Source of the DNA: an uncultured Bacteroidota bacterium | GTDB taxonomy: Bacteria; Bacteroidota; Bacteroidia; Flavobacteriales; Flavobacteriaceae | NCBI GenBank assembly: GCA_902622595.1 | Contig: CACNQM010000001.1 | Span: 248,001 to 312,000, forward strand | Direction: 5' to 3' | DNA length: 64,000 nt | Shown here: in pieces, positions 47,875 through 57,686 of the stretch | How the letters are laid out: each line of letters starts with the position of its first letter | Position numbering within the stretch: position 1 is the stretch's first letter | Program-made: the position numbers and the translations under genes | The notes under the pieces: model-generated | The model's input: only the letters and a program-made list of their open reading frames with translations | Told to the model about the DNA's origin: nothing | Databases searched by the model: none

Positions 47875-50423
47875 GAAGCTATCTCTTTTTTATTAATTAA
47901 CAATGTAAGATTCTCAGAGTCTAACTTATGATCAACATACAACTTATCGCCTTGCTTAATTTTATCAGCAACTAGATTTTCTGCAATTAGATCCTCAATA
48001 TATTTCTGGATCATTCTGTTTAAGGGTCTAGCTCCATTTTTCTTATCAAAACCTTTATCACAAATAAATGCTTTTGCTTTAGTAGAAATAGTTAGATCAT
48101 AACCTATTCCTTTAACTCTTTCTTTAAGTTTATCAATTTCGATACTTACAATCTTATTAATATCTTTCATGGAAAGTGAATTAAAAATTACACAATCATC
48201 TATTCTATTTAGAAACTCTGGAGCAAAAGTATTTCTTAAAGCTCTTTGTATAACTTTTTGCTCAGTTTTAGAGGACTGGTCTAATGATGACTTCGTCTCA
48301 AAACCTACACCAATTCCAAAATCATTAATTTGTTTGACACCTATATTAGACGTCATAATAATAATTGTGTTTTGAAAGTTTATTTTTCTACCAACACTAT
48401 CTGTAAGGAACCCATCGTCTAAAATTTGGAGTAGCATGCTGTAAATATCCGGATGACCTTTTTCAATTTCATCAAACAGAACAACTGAATATGGTCTTCT
48501 CTTAACTTTCTCAGTTAGTTGACCGCCTTCTTCATATCCAACATAACCAGGAGGTGCACCTATTAGTCTTGAAACAGAGAATTTTTCCATGTATTCACTC
48601 ATATCAATTCGAATTAAGTTTTCTTCTGATTCAAAGATTTCAGACGCTAATACTTTGGCTAATTGTGTCTTACCAACTCCAGTTTGACCCAAAAATATAA
48701 ATGATCCTATTGGCCTATTCGGAGAGTTAAGGCCGGCTCTATTTCTTTGAATAGACTTTACAACTTTTGACACAGCTTCATCTTGACCAATAATTTTATC
48801 CTTAATTATCTTTTCAAGTTTTGATAATTTATTCTTCTCAGTTGAAACAATCTTATTAACTGGGATGTTAGTCATCATTGAAACAACATCAGCAATTTCG
48901 TTTTCATCAACAGTTACCCTATTTAGCTTTGAGTCCTCATGCCACCTATTCTGGGCTTCTACAAGCTTTTTCTCAACTCTTTTTTCATCATCACGAAGTT
49001 TAGCTGCTTCTTCATATTTCTGTTTCTTTACAACAGAATTTTTCAATTCTCTAACATCTTCAAGTTGCTTTTCCATAAGAATCACTTCCTCTGGAACATC
49101 CATATTGTTAATGTGAGCTCTTGAGCCAGCTTCATCAAGTGCATCAATTGCCTTATCAGGTAGGAATCTATCAGTAATATACCTTTGACTGAGTTCAACA
49201 CATGCAACTAATGCTTCATCTGTGTAATTAACATTGTGATGTGATTCATATCTATCTTTAATATTTCTCAGTATCTCTACAGTTTCTTCTTTATTAGTTT
49301 CTTCAACTAGTATTTTTTGAAATCTTCTTTCAAGAGCACCATCTTTTTCGATGTGCTGACTATATTCATTAAGTGTTGTGGCTCCGATACACTGAATCTC
49401 ACCTCTTGCAAGTGCAGGTTTGAACATATTTGATGCATCAAGACTACCTGTAGCACCTCCAGCTCCAACAATTGTATGAATTTCGTCGATAAATAAGATT
49501 ATATTTCTGTTCTTTTCAAGTTCATTCATAACAGCTTTCATCCTTTCCTCAAATTGACCTCTATATTTTGTACCAGCAACAAGACTCGCAAGGTCAAGGG
49601 TGATAACTCTTTTTCCGTATAAAATTCTTGAGACTTTTTTTTGAATTATTCTTAAGGCTAAACCTTCAGCAATTGCAGATTTTCCAACACCTGGTTCACC
49701 AATCAAAAGTGGATTGTTTTTCTTTCTTCTACTTAATATTTGAGATACCCTTTGTATTTCTTTCTCTCTACCTATAACTGGATCAAGTTTATTTGACTCT
49801 GCTAGGGCAGTCATATCTCTTCCAAAATTATCTAGAACAGGTGTTTTAGTGTTAGAAGAAGATTTAGTTTTTTGTTTTGAAGAGAAAGGATTTTTTGGCT
49901 CTTCGGAGTCATCTTTCTCGTCAGGAAATGCTGAGGACGAAGGATACTCAATAATATCATCAGATCCTGAATCATTTATCATTGACTTAAATTTCTCTTT
50001 TACATTGTCATATGTAATATCCATTTTAAGTAAAACCTTAGTTATTGGGTCATTATCATTTCTTAGAATGCAAAGAAGTAAGTGAGCAGTGTTAATGTTT
50101 GTACTTTGAAATAATTTTGCCTCTAAGAAAGTTGTTTTAAGAGCTCTCTCAGCTTGTCTTGTTAGATGAAGGTTTTTCTTTTCATTAAGTCCAACAGATG
50201 AGCTATCAATAATTGCAGGATTTAAAATTTCAATCTTTTTCCTTAGTTCATCTAGATTAACTTCTATAGAATTTAATATTGAAATAGCTTTGCCGCCGCC
50301 ATCTCTTAACATACCGAGTAATAAGTGTTCAGTTCCAATCTGTTTATGGCCAAGCCTTAAAGCCTCCTCTTTACTGTAAGAAATAACATCTTTTACTCTT
50401 GAAGAAAAATTATCATCCATCAT
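47871..50423 (-). CDS. clpC: ClpC-type AAA+ protease ATPase
   Basis: Hexameric unfoldase that feeds substrates to ClpP. The 850-residue protein has the double Clp N domain (1-150), an acidic Ser-rich linker (150-195), AAA1 with Walker A GEPGVGKSA near 243, a middle coiled-coil region with a UVR-like segment (KYEEAAKLRDDEKR, about 460), and AAA2 with Walker A GQTGVGKTQ near 578. These features separate ClpC from ClpB and ClpA. Two adjacent ATG codons are possible starts. A 14-base palindrome lies 6 bases upstream. It is first in the run to yebC. Confidence 0.94.
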   Translation of the reverse strand: MMDDNFSSRVKDVISYSKEEALRLGHKQIGTEHLLLGMLRDGGGKAISILNSIEVNLDELRKKIEILNPAIIDSSSVGLNEKKNLHLTRQAERALKTTFLEAKLFQSTNINTAHLLLCILRNDNDPITKVLLKMDITYDNVKEKFKSMINDSGSDDIIEYPSSSAFPDEKDDSEEPKNPFSSKQKTKSSSNTKTPVLDNFGRDMTALAESNKLDPVIGREKEIQRVSQILSRRKKNNPLLIGEPGVGKSAIAEGLALRIIQKKVSRILYGKRVITLDLASLVAGTKYRGQFEERMKAVMNELEKNRNIILFIDEIHTIVGAGGATGSLDASNMFKPALARGEIQCIGATTLNEYSQHIEKDGALERRFQKILVEETNKEETVEILRNIKDRYESHHNVNYTDEALVACVELSQRYITDRFLPDKAIDALDEAGSRAHINNMDVPEEVILMEKQLEDVRELKNSVVKKQKYEEAAKLRDDEKRVEKKLVEAQNRWHEDSKLNRVTVDENEIADVVSMMTNIPVNKIVSTEKNKLSKLEKIIKDKIIGQDEAVSKVVKSIQRNRAGLNSPNRPIGSFIFLGQTGVGKTQLAKVLASEIFESEENLIRIDMSEYMEKFSVSRLIGAPPGYVGYEEGGQLTEKVKRRPYSVVLFDEIEKGHPDIYSMLLQILDDGFLTDSVGRKINFQNTIIIMTSNIGVKQINDFGIGVGFETKSSLDQSSKTEQKVIQRALRNTFAPEFLNRIDDCVIFNSLSMKDINKIVSIEIDKLKERVKGIGYDLTISTKAKAFICDKGFDKKNGARPLNRMIQKYIEDLIAENLVADKIKQGDKLYVDHKLDSENLTLLINKKEIAS

Positions 50424-50429
50424 ATTTTA

Positions 50430-50443
50430 TTTAGTTGACTAAA
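50430..50443. repeat. 14-base palindrome just upstream of clpC
   Basis: TTTAGT and ACTAAA arms flank TG, forming a perfect inverted repeat 6 bases before the clpC ATG and within the 180-base clpC-gyrA divergent gap (50424-50603). Position fits a repressor operator for the heat-shock-type clpC gene. No exact TAnnTTTG was seen for either gene in the gap, which otherwise holds only AT-rich DNA. Confidence 0.35.
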
Positions 50444-50603
50444 ATATATCATTAATATAAATTAACAAAGAAAATACTCATACTAATTGCTTATTTCATG
50501 ATAAAACTTTTCAATTAGTAATGTTAATAAATAATACGTTTTTGTATGAATTATACACTTTAAAATATTTAGTGTTTAAGTATTTTAGCAATAATATACT
50601 GTT

Positions 50604-53090
50604 ATGGAAAAAGAAAAGTTAATCCCAATAAAAATTGAAGATGAAATGAAGTCTGCTTACATCGATTATTCGATGTCAGTGATTGTTTCAAGAGCATTAC
50701 CAGATGTAAGAGATGGTCTAAAACCTGTTCATAGGAGAGTTTTATTTGGAATGAATGAAATGGGAGTAAGATCATCATCATCTTATAAGAAATCTGCAAG
50801 AATAGTAGGAGACGTAATGGGGAAGTACCATCCTCATGGTGATAGCTCAGTGTATGATACAATGGTCAGAATGGCTCAAGAATGGAGCTTAAGATATAAC
50901 CTTGTTGATGGTCAAGGAAATTTTGGTTCTGTTGATGGTGATAGCCCAGCAGCTATGAGATACACCGAGGCAAGAATGCAAAAAATATCTGAGGAGTTAT
51001 TATCAGATATTGATAAAGAGACTGTTGACTTTCAATTAAACTTTGATGATACTATAATGGAACCTACAGTGTTACCCACTAGGGTTCCTGCATTAATAGT
51101 AAATGGTGCTTCTGGGATTGCCGTGGGTATGGCTACGAATATGCCTCCACATAACCTAACTGAAGTTATTGAAGGTATAATACAATATATTGATAATAAT
51201 GATATTACTATTGATGAGCTTATACAATATGTAAAAGCACCTGACTTCCCAACTGGTGGAACTATTTATGGTTATGATGGTGTCAAAGAAGCATTTCATA
51301 CTGGGAAGGGAAGAGTTGTAATGAGAGGAAAAGCTATTATTGAAAATGTAAATGATAGAGAGTGTATAATTGTTTCTGAAATTCCATATCAGGTTAATAA
51401 GGCAGACATGATTAAAAAAACTGCTGACTTAGTCAATGATGGTAAAATTGAGGGAATATCTACAATAAGGGACGAGTCTGATAGAAAAGGCATGAGAATT
51501 GTTTATGTTCTTAAAAGAGATGCAATACCAAATATAGTTCTTAATAAACTCTATAAATACACACCTTTGCAATCCTCATTTAGTGTTAATAATGTAGCTC
51601 TTGTAAATGGAAAACCAGAACTTCTTAATCTTAAGGACTTAATCCACCATTTTGTAGAACATAGACATGATGTAGTTGTTAAAAGAACAAATTTTGAACT
51701 TAAAAAAGCTGAGCAAAGAGCTCATATACTTGAAGGACTCATCATAGCTAGTGATAATATAGATGATGTTATAGATCTTATTAAAAAATCTTCAAATGCT
51801 GATGAGGCAAGACAAAAACTTGAAAAAAAGTATAAGCTTTCAGAGACTCAAGCTAAGGCCATAATTGAGATGAGGTTAAGACAACTTACTGGACTTGAAC
51901 AAAATAAATTAAGAGAAGAGTATGACGAGCTTCAGAAAACAATTAAAGGATATAAAGATCTCTTAGATAGTAAGCCAAAAAGAATGAACTTAATTAAAGA
52001 GGAACTTTCTGATATAAAAGAAAAATATGGTGATGAAAGAAGATCAGAAATCGAATATGCTGGAGGTGATTTTAGGATTGAGGATATAATTCCTAATGAA
52101 AAAGTTGTAATTACTATATCTCATGCTGGCTATATTAAAAGAACACCTCTTACAGAATATAAAACTCAAAATAGAGGTGGGGTAGGTCAGAAGGCGTCTA
52201 AAACAAGAGATGAAGACTTTCTTGAAGACTTATTTGTTGGTACAAATCACCAATACATGTTGTTTTTTACACAAAAAGGCAAGTGTTTTTGGATGAGAGT
52301 ATTTGAAATTCCAGAGGGTTCCAAAAATTCCAAGGGAAGAGCTATCCAGAATCTTATTAATTTAGAACAGGATGACAGAGTTAAAGCGTTCATTTGTACG
52401 CAAGATCTTAAAGACGAAGATTACGTTAATAATCATTATGTGATAATGGCAACTAAAATGGGTCAAGTTAAAAAGACGTCTCTTGAGCAATATTCAAGGC
52501 CAAGATCTAATGGTATTAATGCAATAACTGTAAAAGATGGTGATGAATTACTAGAAGCAAAACTTACAAATGGTAATAGTCAAATAATGCTTGCTGTTAA
52601 ATCAGGAAAAGCTATCCGGTTTGAGGAAGGAAAAACGCGTCCCATGGGAAGAAATGCATCAGGTGTAAGAGGAATTAGACTTAAAGATAAAAAAGATGAG
52701 GTCGTTGGAATGATATCTGTAAATGATATGGATGCAAATATTTTAGTTGTTTCTGAAAATGGGTATGGAAAACGTTCATCTCTTGAAGACTATCGTCTAA
52801 CAAATAGAGGAGGTAAAGGTGTAAAAACTATTTCTATTACAGAAAAAACTGGTAAATTAGTGACTTTAAAAAGTGTCTCTGATAGCGATGATTTGATGAT
52901 CATTAATAAGTCTGGTATTGCAATTAGAATGGAAGTTGAGGATTTAAGAGTTATGGGAAGAGCAACACAAGGTGTCAAAGTTATTAGTCTTAAGGATGGT
53001 GACAGCATTGCAGCAGTTGCCAAGGTTATGAAGAATGAGGATGATATTGAGGATATAAATGATATTGAGTTTACTGGAGATGCAGTATAA
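50604..53090 (+). CDS. gyrA: DNA gyrase subunit A
   Basis: Type II topoisomerase subunit that breaks and rejoins DNA. The 828-residue protein has the catalytic Tyr120 (AAMRYTEAR) and an intact winged-helix and tower region. Six beta-pinwheel blades form the C-terminal domain, which includes the GyrA-box-like [10 protein letters not shown]. The quinolone region reads [17 protein letters not shown] with Ser81 and Asp85 at the E. coli 83 and 87 positions, i.e. the sensitive residues. It is followed by a TPR protein gene 11 bases downstream. Confidence 0.97.
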   Translation: MEKEKLIPIKIEDEMKSAYIDYSMSVIVSRALPDVRDGLKPVHRRVLFGMNEMGVRSSSSYKKSARIVGDVMGKYHPHGDSSVYDTMVRMAQEWSLRYNLVDGQGNFGSVDGDSPAAMRYTEARMQKISEELLSDIDKETVDFQLNFDDTIMEPTVLPTRVPALIVNGASGIAVGMATNMPPHNLTEVIEGIIQYIDNNDITIDELIQYVKAPDFPTGGTIYGYDGVKEAFHTGKGRVVMRGKAIIENVNDRECIIVSEIPYQVNKADMIKKTADLVNDGKIEGISTIRDESDRKGMRIVYVLKRDAIPNIVLNKLYKYTPLQSSFSVNNVALVNGKPELLNLKDLIHHFVEHRHDVVVKRTNFELKKAEQRAHILEGLIIASDNIDDVIDLIKKSSNADEARQKLEKKYKLSETQAKAIIEMRLRQLTGLEQNKLREEYDELQKTIKGYKDLLDSKPKRMNLIKEELSDIKEKYGDERRSEIEYAGGDFRIEDIIPNEKVVITISHAGYIKRTPLTEYKTQNRGGVGQKASKTRDEDFLEDLFVGTNHQYMLFFTQKGKCFWMRVFEIPEGSKNSKGRAIQNLINLEQDDRVKAFICTQDLKDEDYVNNHYVIMATKMGQVKKTSLEQYSRPRSNGINAITVKDGDELLEAKLTNGNSQIMLAVKSGKAIRFEEGKTRPMGRNASGVRGIRLKDKKDEVVGMISVNDMDANILVVSENGYGKRSSLEDYRLTNRGGKGVKTISITEKTGKLVTLKSVSDSDDLMIINKSGIAIRMEVEDLRVMGRATQGVKVISLKDGDSIAAVAKVMKNEDDIEDINDIEFTGDAV

Positions 53091-53101
53091 ATAACTAAAA
53101 A

Positions 53102-54334
53102 ATGAAAAAACTATTACTATATATTTTACTTATAACAATTTCTTTTTCAAGTGCACAAAAAAAAGAGCTAAGAAATGCCAATAAATTTTTTACTTCTGGT
53201 GAATATGCCTCTGCAATTGACCTATTAGACTCTTCAAAAGAAATTTTTGATTCTAGTGATGATAAAATTAAATCTCAAGCTATGCTTCTATACGGTAAAT
53301 TACATACTGCAATGGAAGATTTTGGTTTAGCCATGAAGGCATTTGATGAGGCAAAAAACCTAGGTATTTCAACCCAACTATTAAATCCTGAAATTAATAA
53401 GCTTGAAACCGCCATAATAACAAGCGCTATTGGTGATAATGAAACAGAAAACTTTAATTCTGCTGCAAAAAAACTTAAAATGGTTTATGACATAAACGAG
53501 GAAAAAAATGCAGAATATTTATATTATGCAGCTTCCTCAGCAGTAAACTCAAGTGACTATCCATTAGCTCTTGAATATTATGAAGAGCTAAGAGATATAA
53601 AATATGAAGGAATTGAAACGAAGTTTTACATAACAGAAGTATCATCTGGAAACGAAATTGAAATTAATTCTGAAACTGAATTTCAACTATTACAAAAATC
53701 TAAAGATTACTCAAATCCAAGAGAAGAAGAAACTGAATCAAAATTTCCGGAAATAGTAAAAAATATTGCACTTATATATAAAGAGCTAGGACAAAATGAT
53801 AAGGCCTTAGCTGCTATAGAAGCTGCTAGATCTTCAAATCCTGATGATGTTGGACTTATTATAACTGCTGCTAATATTTATTTTGAACTAGACAATAAAG
53901 AGGCTTTTAAACTTGCAATGTCTGAAGCAATTGAGAAAGAACCAAACAACCCTCTTTTATATTATAATTTAGGTGTTGTTAGTGGAGAGTTAGGTGAAAA
54001 AGATGTTGCAATTTCATATTATGAGAAATCCATAGATTTAGACCCAACAAATGAAAATAGTTATCTTAATTTGGTAGCTCTAATTCTTGATGGAGAACAG
54101 GATATTGTAGATGAAATGAATAGCTTAGGTACCTCAAGAGCTGATAACCAAAAATATGATGAATTAAAAGAATTAAGAGAAAACCTTTACAAAGAATGTG
54201 TTCCAATCCTGCAAGATTTAATATCAATAAATAACAATGTTGAAGCAATCAGAACTTTAATGAATATTTATGGTACAATTGGAGACAACACTGGCTTCAT
54301 GGAGATGAAAAATCTTTTGGAACAACAAGATTAA
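53102..54334 (+). CDS. Exported TPR-repeat protein
   Basis: 410-residue protein with a classical signal peptide (residues 1-18, cleavage after the SFSSA segment) and at least five TPR-type helix pairs. The clearest lies at about 225-335 (ALIYKELGQNDKALAAIEAARSSNPDD, then PLLYYNLGVVSGELGEKDVAISYYEKSIDLDP). No enzymatic domain is visible. It is likely a periplasmic scaffold; a TPR gene after gyrA is common in flavobacteria. Partners unknown. Confidence 0.85.
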   Translation: MKKLLLYILLITISFSSAQKKELRNANKFFTSGEYASAIDLLDSSKEIFDSSDDKIKSQAMLLYGKLHTAMEDFGLAMKAFDEAKNLGISTQLLNPEINKLETAIITSAIGDNETENFNSAAKKLKMVYDINEEKNAEYLYYAASSAVNSSDYPLALEYYEELRDIKYEGIETKFYITEVSSGNEIEINSETEFQLLQKSKDYSNPREEETESKFPEIVKNIALIYKELGQNDKALAAIEAARSSNPDDVGLIITAANIYFELDNKEAFKLAMSEAIEKEPNNPLLYYNLGVVSGELGEKDVAISYYEKSIDLDPTNENSYLNLVALILDGEQDIVDEMNSLGTSRADNQKYDELKELRENLYKECVPILQDLISINNNVEAIRTLMNIYGTIGDNTGFMEMKNLLEQQD

Positions 54335-54363
54335 ATAATTCTTTCAGAGATAATATTTTTAGC

Positions 54364-54371
54364 TAAATTTG
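54364..54371 (+). promoter_or_regulatory. -7 element of the tRNA-Ser/tRNA-Arg pair
   Basis: TAAATTTG matches TAnnTTTG, with TTTC at 54342-54345 as a 3/4 match to the -33 TTTG at 18-base spacing. The expected start near 54376 leaves a 7-base leader before the tRNA at 54383. Confidence 0.6.
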
Positions 54372-54382
54372 TAAGCTCTTTT

Positions 54383-54466
54383 GGAGAGGTGCCAGAGTGG
54401 TAATGGAGCAGATTGCTAATCTGTCAACGTGTAAACGTTGCCTGGGTTCGAATCCCAGTCTCTCCG
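54383..54466 (+). tRNA. tRNA-Ser (anticodon GCT)
   Basis: 84-base class II tRNA. The acceptor arms are GGAGAGG and TCTCTCC with discriminator G; the anticodon stem GCAGA/TCTGT encloses loop TTGCTAA, giving anticodon GCT. A long variable arm (CAACGTGTAAACGTTG) and the T loop GGTTCGAATCC complete it. CCA is not encoded. It reads AGY serine codons. Confidence 0.96.
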
Positions 54467-54472
54467 CATACT

Positions 54473-54546
54473 GGTCGCGTAGCTCAGCTGGATAGAGCAT
54501 CTGCCTTCTAAGCAGACGGTCATAGGTTCGAATCCTATCGCGATCA
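54473..54546 (+). tRNA. tRNA-Arg (anticodon TCT)
   Basis: 74-base tRNA. Acceptor arms GGTCGCG and CGCGATC with discriminator A; anticodon loop CTTCTAA gives TCT; T loop GGTTCGAATCC. CCA is not encoded. It lies 6 bases after tRNA-Ser and before a terminator. It reads AGA/AGG, the main arginine codons of this AT-rich genome (AGA is abundant throughout). Confidence 0.96.
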
Positions 54547-54558
54547 CTTTCAATTAGA

Positions 54559-54597
54559 TTGTTCAAAGATATACTATTCTTTGAGCAATTTTTTTTT
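54559..54597 (+). terminator. Intrinsic terminator after the tRNA pair
   Basis: Eleven-base arms TTGTTCAAAGA (54559-54569) and TCTTTGAGCAA (54578-54588), one G-T pair, 8-base loop, then nine T. It ends 13 bases before the ATG of the first sulfatase, leaving no ordinary space for a separate promoter. Confidence 0.85.
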
Positions 54598-54610
54598 ACA
54601 TTGCTTATTT

Positions 54611-56140
54611 ATGAACAAATATTTACTTTATATTCTTATTTCATTATCAATATTCTCATGCTCAAATAATGATAAAGACAATTTACCTAGCGTAGTTTTT
54701 ATATTAGCTGATGATTTAGGATATGGAGAAATTGGAATTTTGGGTCAAAAAAAAATAGAGACTCCAAATATTGATAAACTTGCAAAAAGTGGTATGATTT
54801 TAACGGATCATTACACTGGCTCTCCTGTATGCGCTCCTTCAAGATCTATTCTTCTCACAGGTCTTCATTCTGGAAATAATCCAATTAGAGGAAACGATGA
54901 ATGGAAAGAAAGAGGTGATGTTTGGAGCTTTAAAGCTATGTTTGATAATCCAGAATTAGAGGGACAAAGGCCATTGCCTGATTCAATTGTAACAATTGCT
55001 GATATTTTAAAATCAAAAGGTTATAAAACTGGTATGTTTGGTAAATGGGGTTTGGGAGCCCCAAACACTAATAGCATTCCAAATAATAAAGGTTTTGACT
55101 TTTTCTATGGCTACAATTGTCAAAGACAGGCACACACATTTTTTCCTACACATTTATGGAAAAATAAGGAGAGACATATATTAGAAAATCGAATTGTTAA
55201 TAAAGGAAAATTGCCAAGTAATCTTGATCCAAATAATGAAGAAAGTTATATTAATTATAATCAAAAAGATTATGCACCAACTTTAATACATCAAGAGGCA
55301 TTAAAGTTTATTGAAAGAAATAAAGATGAAAAGTTTTTTGTTTATTATGCTTCTCCGATTCCACATTTACCTCTTCAAGCTCCTGCTATATGGGTAAATT
55401 ATTACAGGGAAAAATTTGGGGAAGAGAAGCCATATACTGGAGGATCAGGGTATTATCCAAACCAATACCCAAAAGCTACATATGCAGCAATGATATCATA
55501 TCTGGATCAACAGGTTGGAGAATTAGTAAAAAAACTTAAAGAAATTGGAAAATATGAAAATACCCTAATCATTTTTTCAAGTGATAACGGTCCTACTCAC
55601 ATTGACCATGTAGATATTGATTTCTTTAATAGTGCTGGTCCTTTTTTAAATTCTGAGAATACTGTTAAGGGTAATTTAAACGAAGGAGGTATTAGGGTTC
55701 CAACGATTGCAACTTGGCCAAAAGTTATAGCTGCTGGATCAGAATCTAACCATCCAAGTATATTCTATGACTACTTAGTTACTATATCTGATTTAGTTGG
55801 CGTAACACCTCCATACAAAACAGATGGAATTAGTTTTTTACCAACTTTAAAAGGTAAAACTCAAGAAAAACATAAATATTTATACTGGGAGTTTCCCTCA
55901 TATGGAGGACAACAGGCAATCAGAATTAATAAATGGAAAGGAATCAAAAAGGGATTGATTAAGGGCCAATCAAAACTAAAACTTTACAATTTAAGTCTTG
56001 ATTCAAAAGAGTTAAATGATGTTGCATCTGAATTTCCTGAAATTGTAGCAAAAATGGAAAAAATGATGAAAGGTGCACACAAAACCCCAAAAATGGATAT
56101 ATTTAAAATACCGGCTTTAGAAAATGATAAAAAAAATTAA
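54611..56140 (+). CDS. Sulfatase A, lipoprotein (S1 family)
   Basis: Secreted S1-type sulfatase of 509 residues. From ATG 54611 it has a lipoprotein signal peptide (lipobox IFSC, Cys17). An upstream TTG at 54581 lies inside the tRNA terminator and is rejected. Cys74 in VCAPSRS is the formylglycine precursor. Metal residues are in LADDLGYGE and FSSDNGPTHID. The usual GKWHLG motif reads GKWGLG, so the active-site His is Gly; the following YNCQRQAHTFFP segment matches a recognised sulfatase subgroup. After Cys17 come Asn/Asp-rich residues (SNNDKD), like a flavobacterial lipoprotein export signal. Substrate unknown. Confidence 0.88.
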   Translation: MNKYLLYILISLSIFSCSNNDKDNLPSVVFILADDLGYGEIGILGQKKIETPNIDKLAKSGMILTDHYTGSPVCAPSRSILLTGLHSGNNPIRGNDEWKERGDVWSFKAMFDNPELEGQRPLPDSIVTIADILKSKGYKTGMFGKWGLGAPNTNSIPNNKGFDFFYGYNCQRQAHTFFPTHLWKNKERHILENRIVNKGKLPSNLDPNNEESYINYNQKDYAPTLIHQEALKFIERNKDEKFFVYYASPIPHLPLQAPAIWVNYYREKFGEEKPYTGGSGYYPNQYPKATYAAMISYLDQQVGELVKKLKEIGKYENTLIIFSSDNGPTHIDHVDIDFFNSAGPFLNSENTVKGNLNEGGIRVPTIATWPKVIAAGSESNHPSIFYDYLVTISDLVGVTPPYKTDGISFLPTLKGKTQEKHKYLYWEFPSYGGQQAIRINKWKGIKKGLIKGQSKLKLYNLSLDSKELNDVASEFPEIVAKMEKMMKGAHKTPKMDIFKIPALENDKKN

Positions 56141-57686
56141 ATATCTAATAATCATTCAATTTATACTAATCGGTTGCAAAACAGATGATTATACAGCTAA
56201 TTCCCCAAATATAATTATAATCTACACTGATGATTTAGGTTATGGGGATGTAAGTGCATATGGGAAAGGAACACTTAATACTCCCAATATAGATAAATTA
56301 GCTAATGAGGGTATTAGGTTTAATAATGGATATGCAACTTCAGCAACCTGTACTCCTAGCAGATATGGACTATTAACTGGTAACTATCCTTGGAGAAAAG
56401 AAGGCTTAAAAATAAGTACTGGTGGATCTTTAGTAATTGATACCACTGAGATGACTATACCCAAACTTTTAAAGATAAAGGGTTACCATACAGGAATTAT
56501 TGGAAAATGGCATTTAGGATTAGGTTTAGGAGACGGATCTGAAGGCACAGGGATGATTGATTACAATTCAAATATTTATCCAGGGCCAAATCAAGTAGGT
56601 TTTGACTTCTCTCATATTATGGCTGATACTCAAGATCGTGTTCCAACTGTTTACATTGAGAATGGTAATGTTCTTAATCTTGATCCTAACGACCCAATTG
56701 AGGTTAATTTTTTTCATCAAGGTATAAATGATGATTATGGGCTTCCAACTGGATTAAAAAATCCTGAACTAACCACAATGAAATGGCATCATGGACATAA
56801 TGGCTCAATTATAAATGGTGTTCCAAGAATAGGTTTTATGAGAGGAGGTAAAAGTGCTCTTTGGAGTGACATAGACATGGCTGATTATTTTCTGAAAGAG
56901 GCAACCGAATATATAAAAAGAAATAAAAATAATCCTTTCTTTCTTTTTTATTCTCTTCAACAACCACATGTTCCAAGAACACCTCATCCAAGATTTGAGG
57001 GTAAATCCGGAATGGGTCCAAGGGGAGACGTTATAGTAGAGGCAGATTGGTGTATTGGGGAACTTTATAAAACTCTTGATAATGAGGGTCTTTTAGATAA
57101 TACTTTAATAATATTTTCCAGTGATAATGGTCCAGTATTAAATGATGGATATTATGACGATGCTGTTGAAAAACTTGGAGATCATACTCCTTCTGGTGGT
57201 TTGCGAGGTGGTAAATATAGTCTATTTGAGGCGGGTACTAAAGTTCCATTTATTTCATATTGGAGAGGAAAAATTAATCCTGGAGTTTCTAATGAGTTAA
57301 TATCTCAAGTTGATTTACTTAATTCAATATCAAGTATAATTGGATCAGAATTTAAATCAAATGATGGAATAGATCTCTCTGATCTTTTACTTAGGAACAA
57401 TGGAAAAGGCAGGGATCATTTAGTTGTTGAGGCTTCTACACGAACAGCTTTTAGGAAAGGGGACTGGGTAATTATTCCACCTTATGATGCTCCAGCTTTA
57501 AATAAAAATGTAAATATTGAATTAGGAAACTCGAATAATTTTCAACTGTATAATTTGGAAGATGATCCATCCCAAAAAAATAACCTAGCTAAAATTGAAA
57601 AAGAAAAGCTAAAAGAAATCTACAATGAGTTTTTAAAAATAAGAGGAGATAATTTTTCCAATATTGAAAGTTTAATTTTAGAATAA
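56124..57686 (+). CDS. Sulfatase B, lipoprotein (arylsulfatase A-like)
   Basis: 520-residue S1 sulfatase with lipobox LIGC (Cys18), followed by KTDD, a good surface-export-like signal. Cys76 in TCTPSRYGLLTG is the formylglycine site. IYTDDLGYGD and FSSDNGPVL provide the metal ligands, and IIGKWHLGLGLG contains the active-site Lys and His. The layout is that of arylsulfatase A/B-like enzymes. It overlaps sulfatase A by 17 bases and shares 9 bases with the convergent sulfatase C end. Confidence 0.9.
   Translation: MIKKIKYLIIIQFILIGCKTDDYTANSPNIIIIYTDDLGYGDVSAYGKGTLNTPNIDKLANEGIRFNNGYATSATCTPSRYGLLTGNYPWRKEGLKISTGGSLVIDTTEMTIPKLLKIKGYHTGIIGKWHLGLGLGDGSEGTGMIDYNSNIYPGPNQVGFDFSHIMADTQDRVPTVYIENGNVLNLDPNDPIEVNFFHQGINDDYGLPTGLKNPELTTMKWHHGHNGSIINGVPRIGFMRGGKSALWSDIDMADYFLKEATEYIKRNKNNPFFLFYSLQQPHVPRTPHPRFEGKSGMGPRGDVIVEADWCIGELYKTLDNEGLLDNTLIIFSSDNGPVLNDGYYDDAVEKLGDHTPSGGLRGGKYSLFEAGTKVPFISYWRGKINPGVSNELISQVDLLNSISSIIGSEFKSNDGIDLSDLLLRNNGKGRDHLVVEASTRTAFRKGDWVIIPPYDAPALNKNVNIELGNSNNFQLYNLEDDPSQKNNLAKIEKEKLKEIYNEFLKIRGDNFSNIESLILE

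Noticed and set aside
54363-54566. 67-codon minus-strand open frame with RIRTYDRLLRR
   Set aside because: It is the antisense of the two tRNA genes, a familiar spurious translation.
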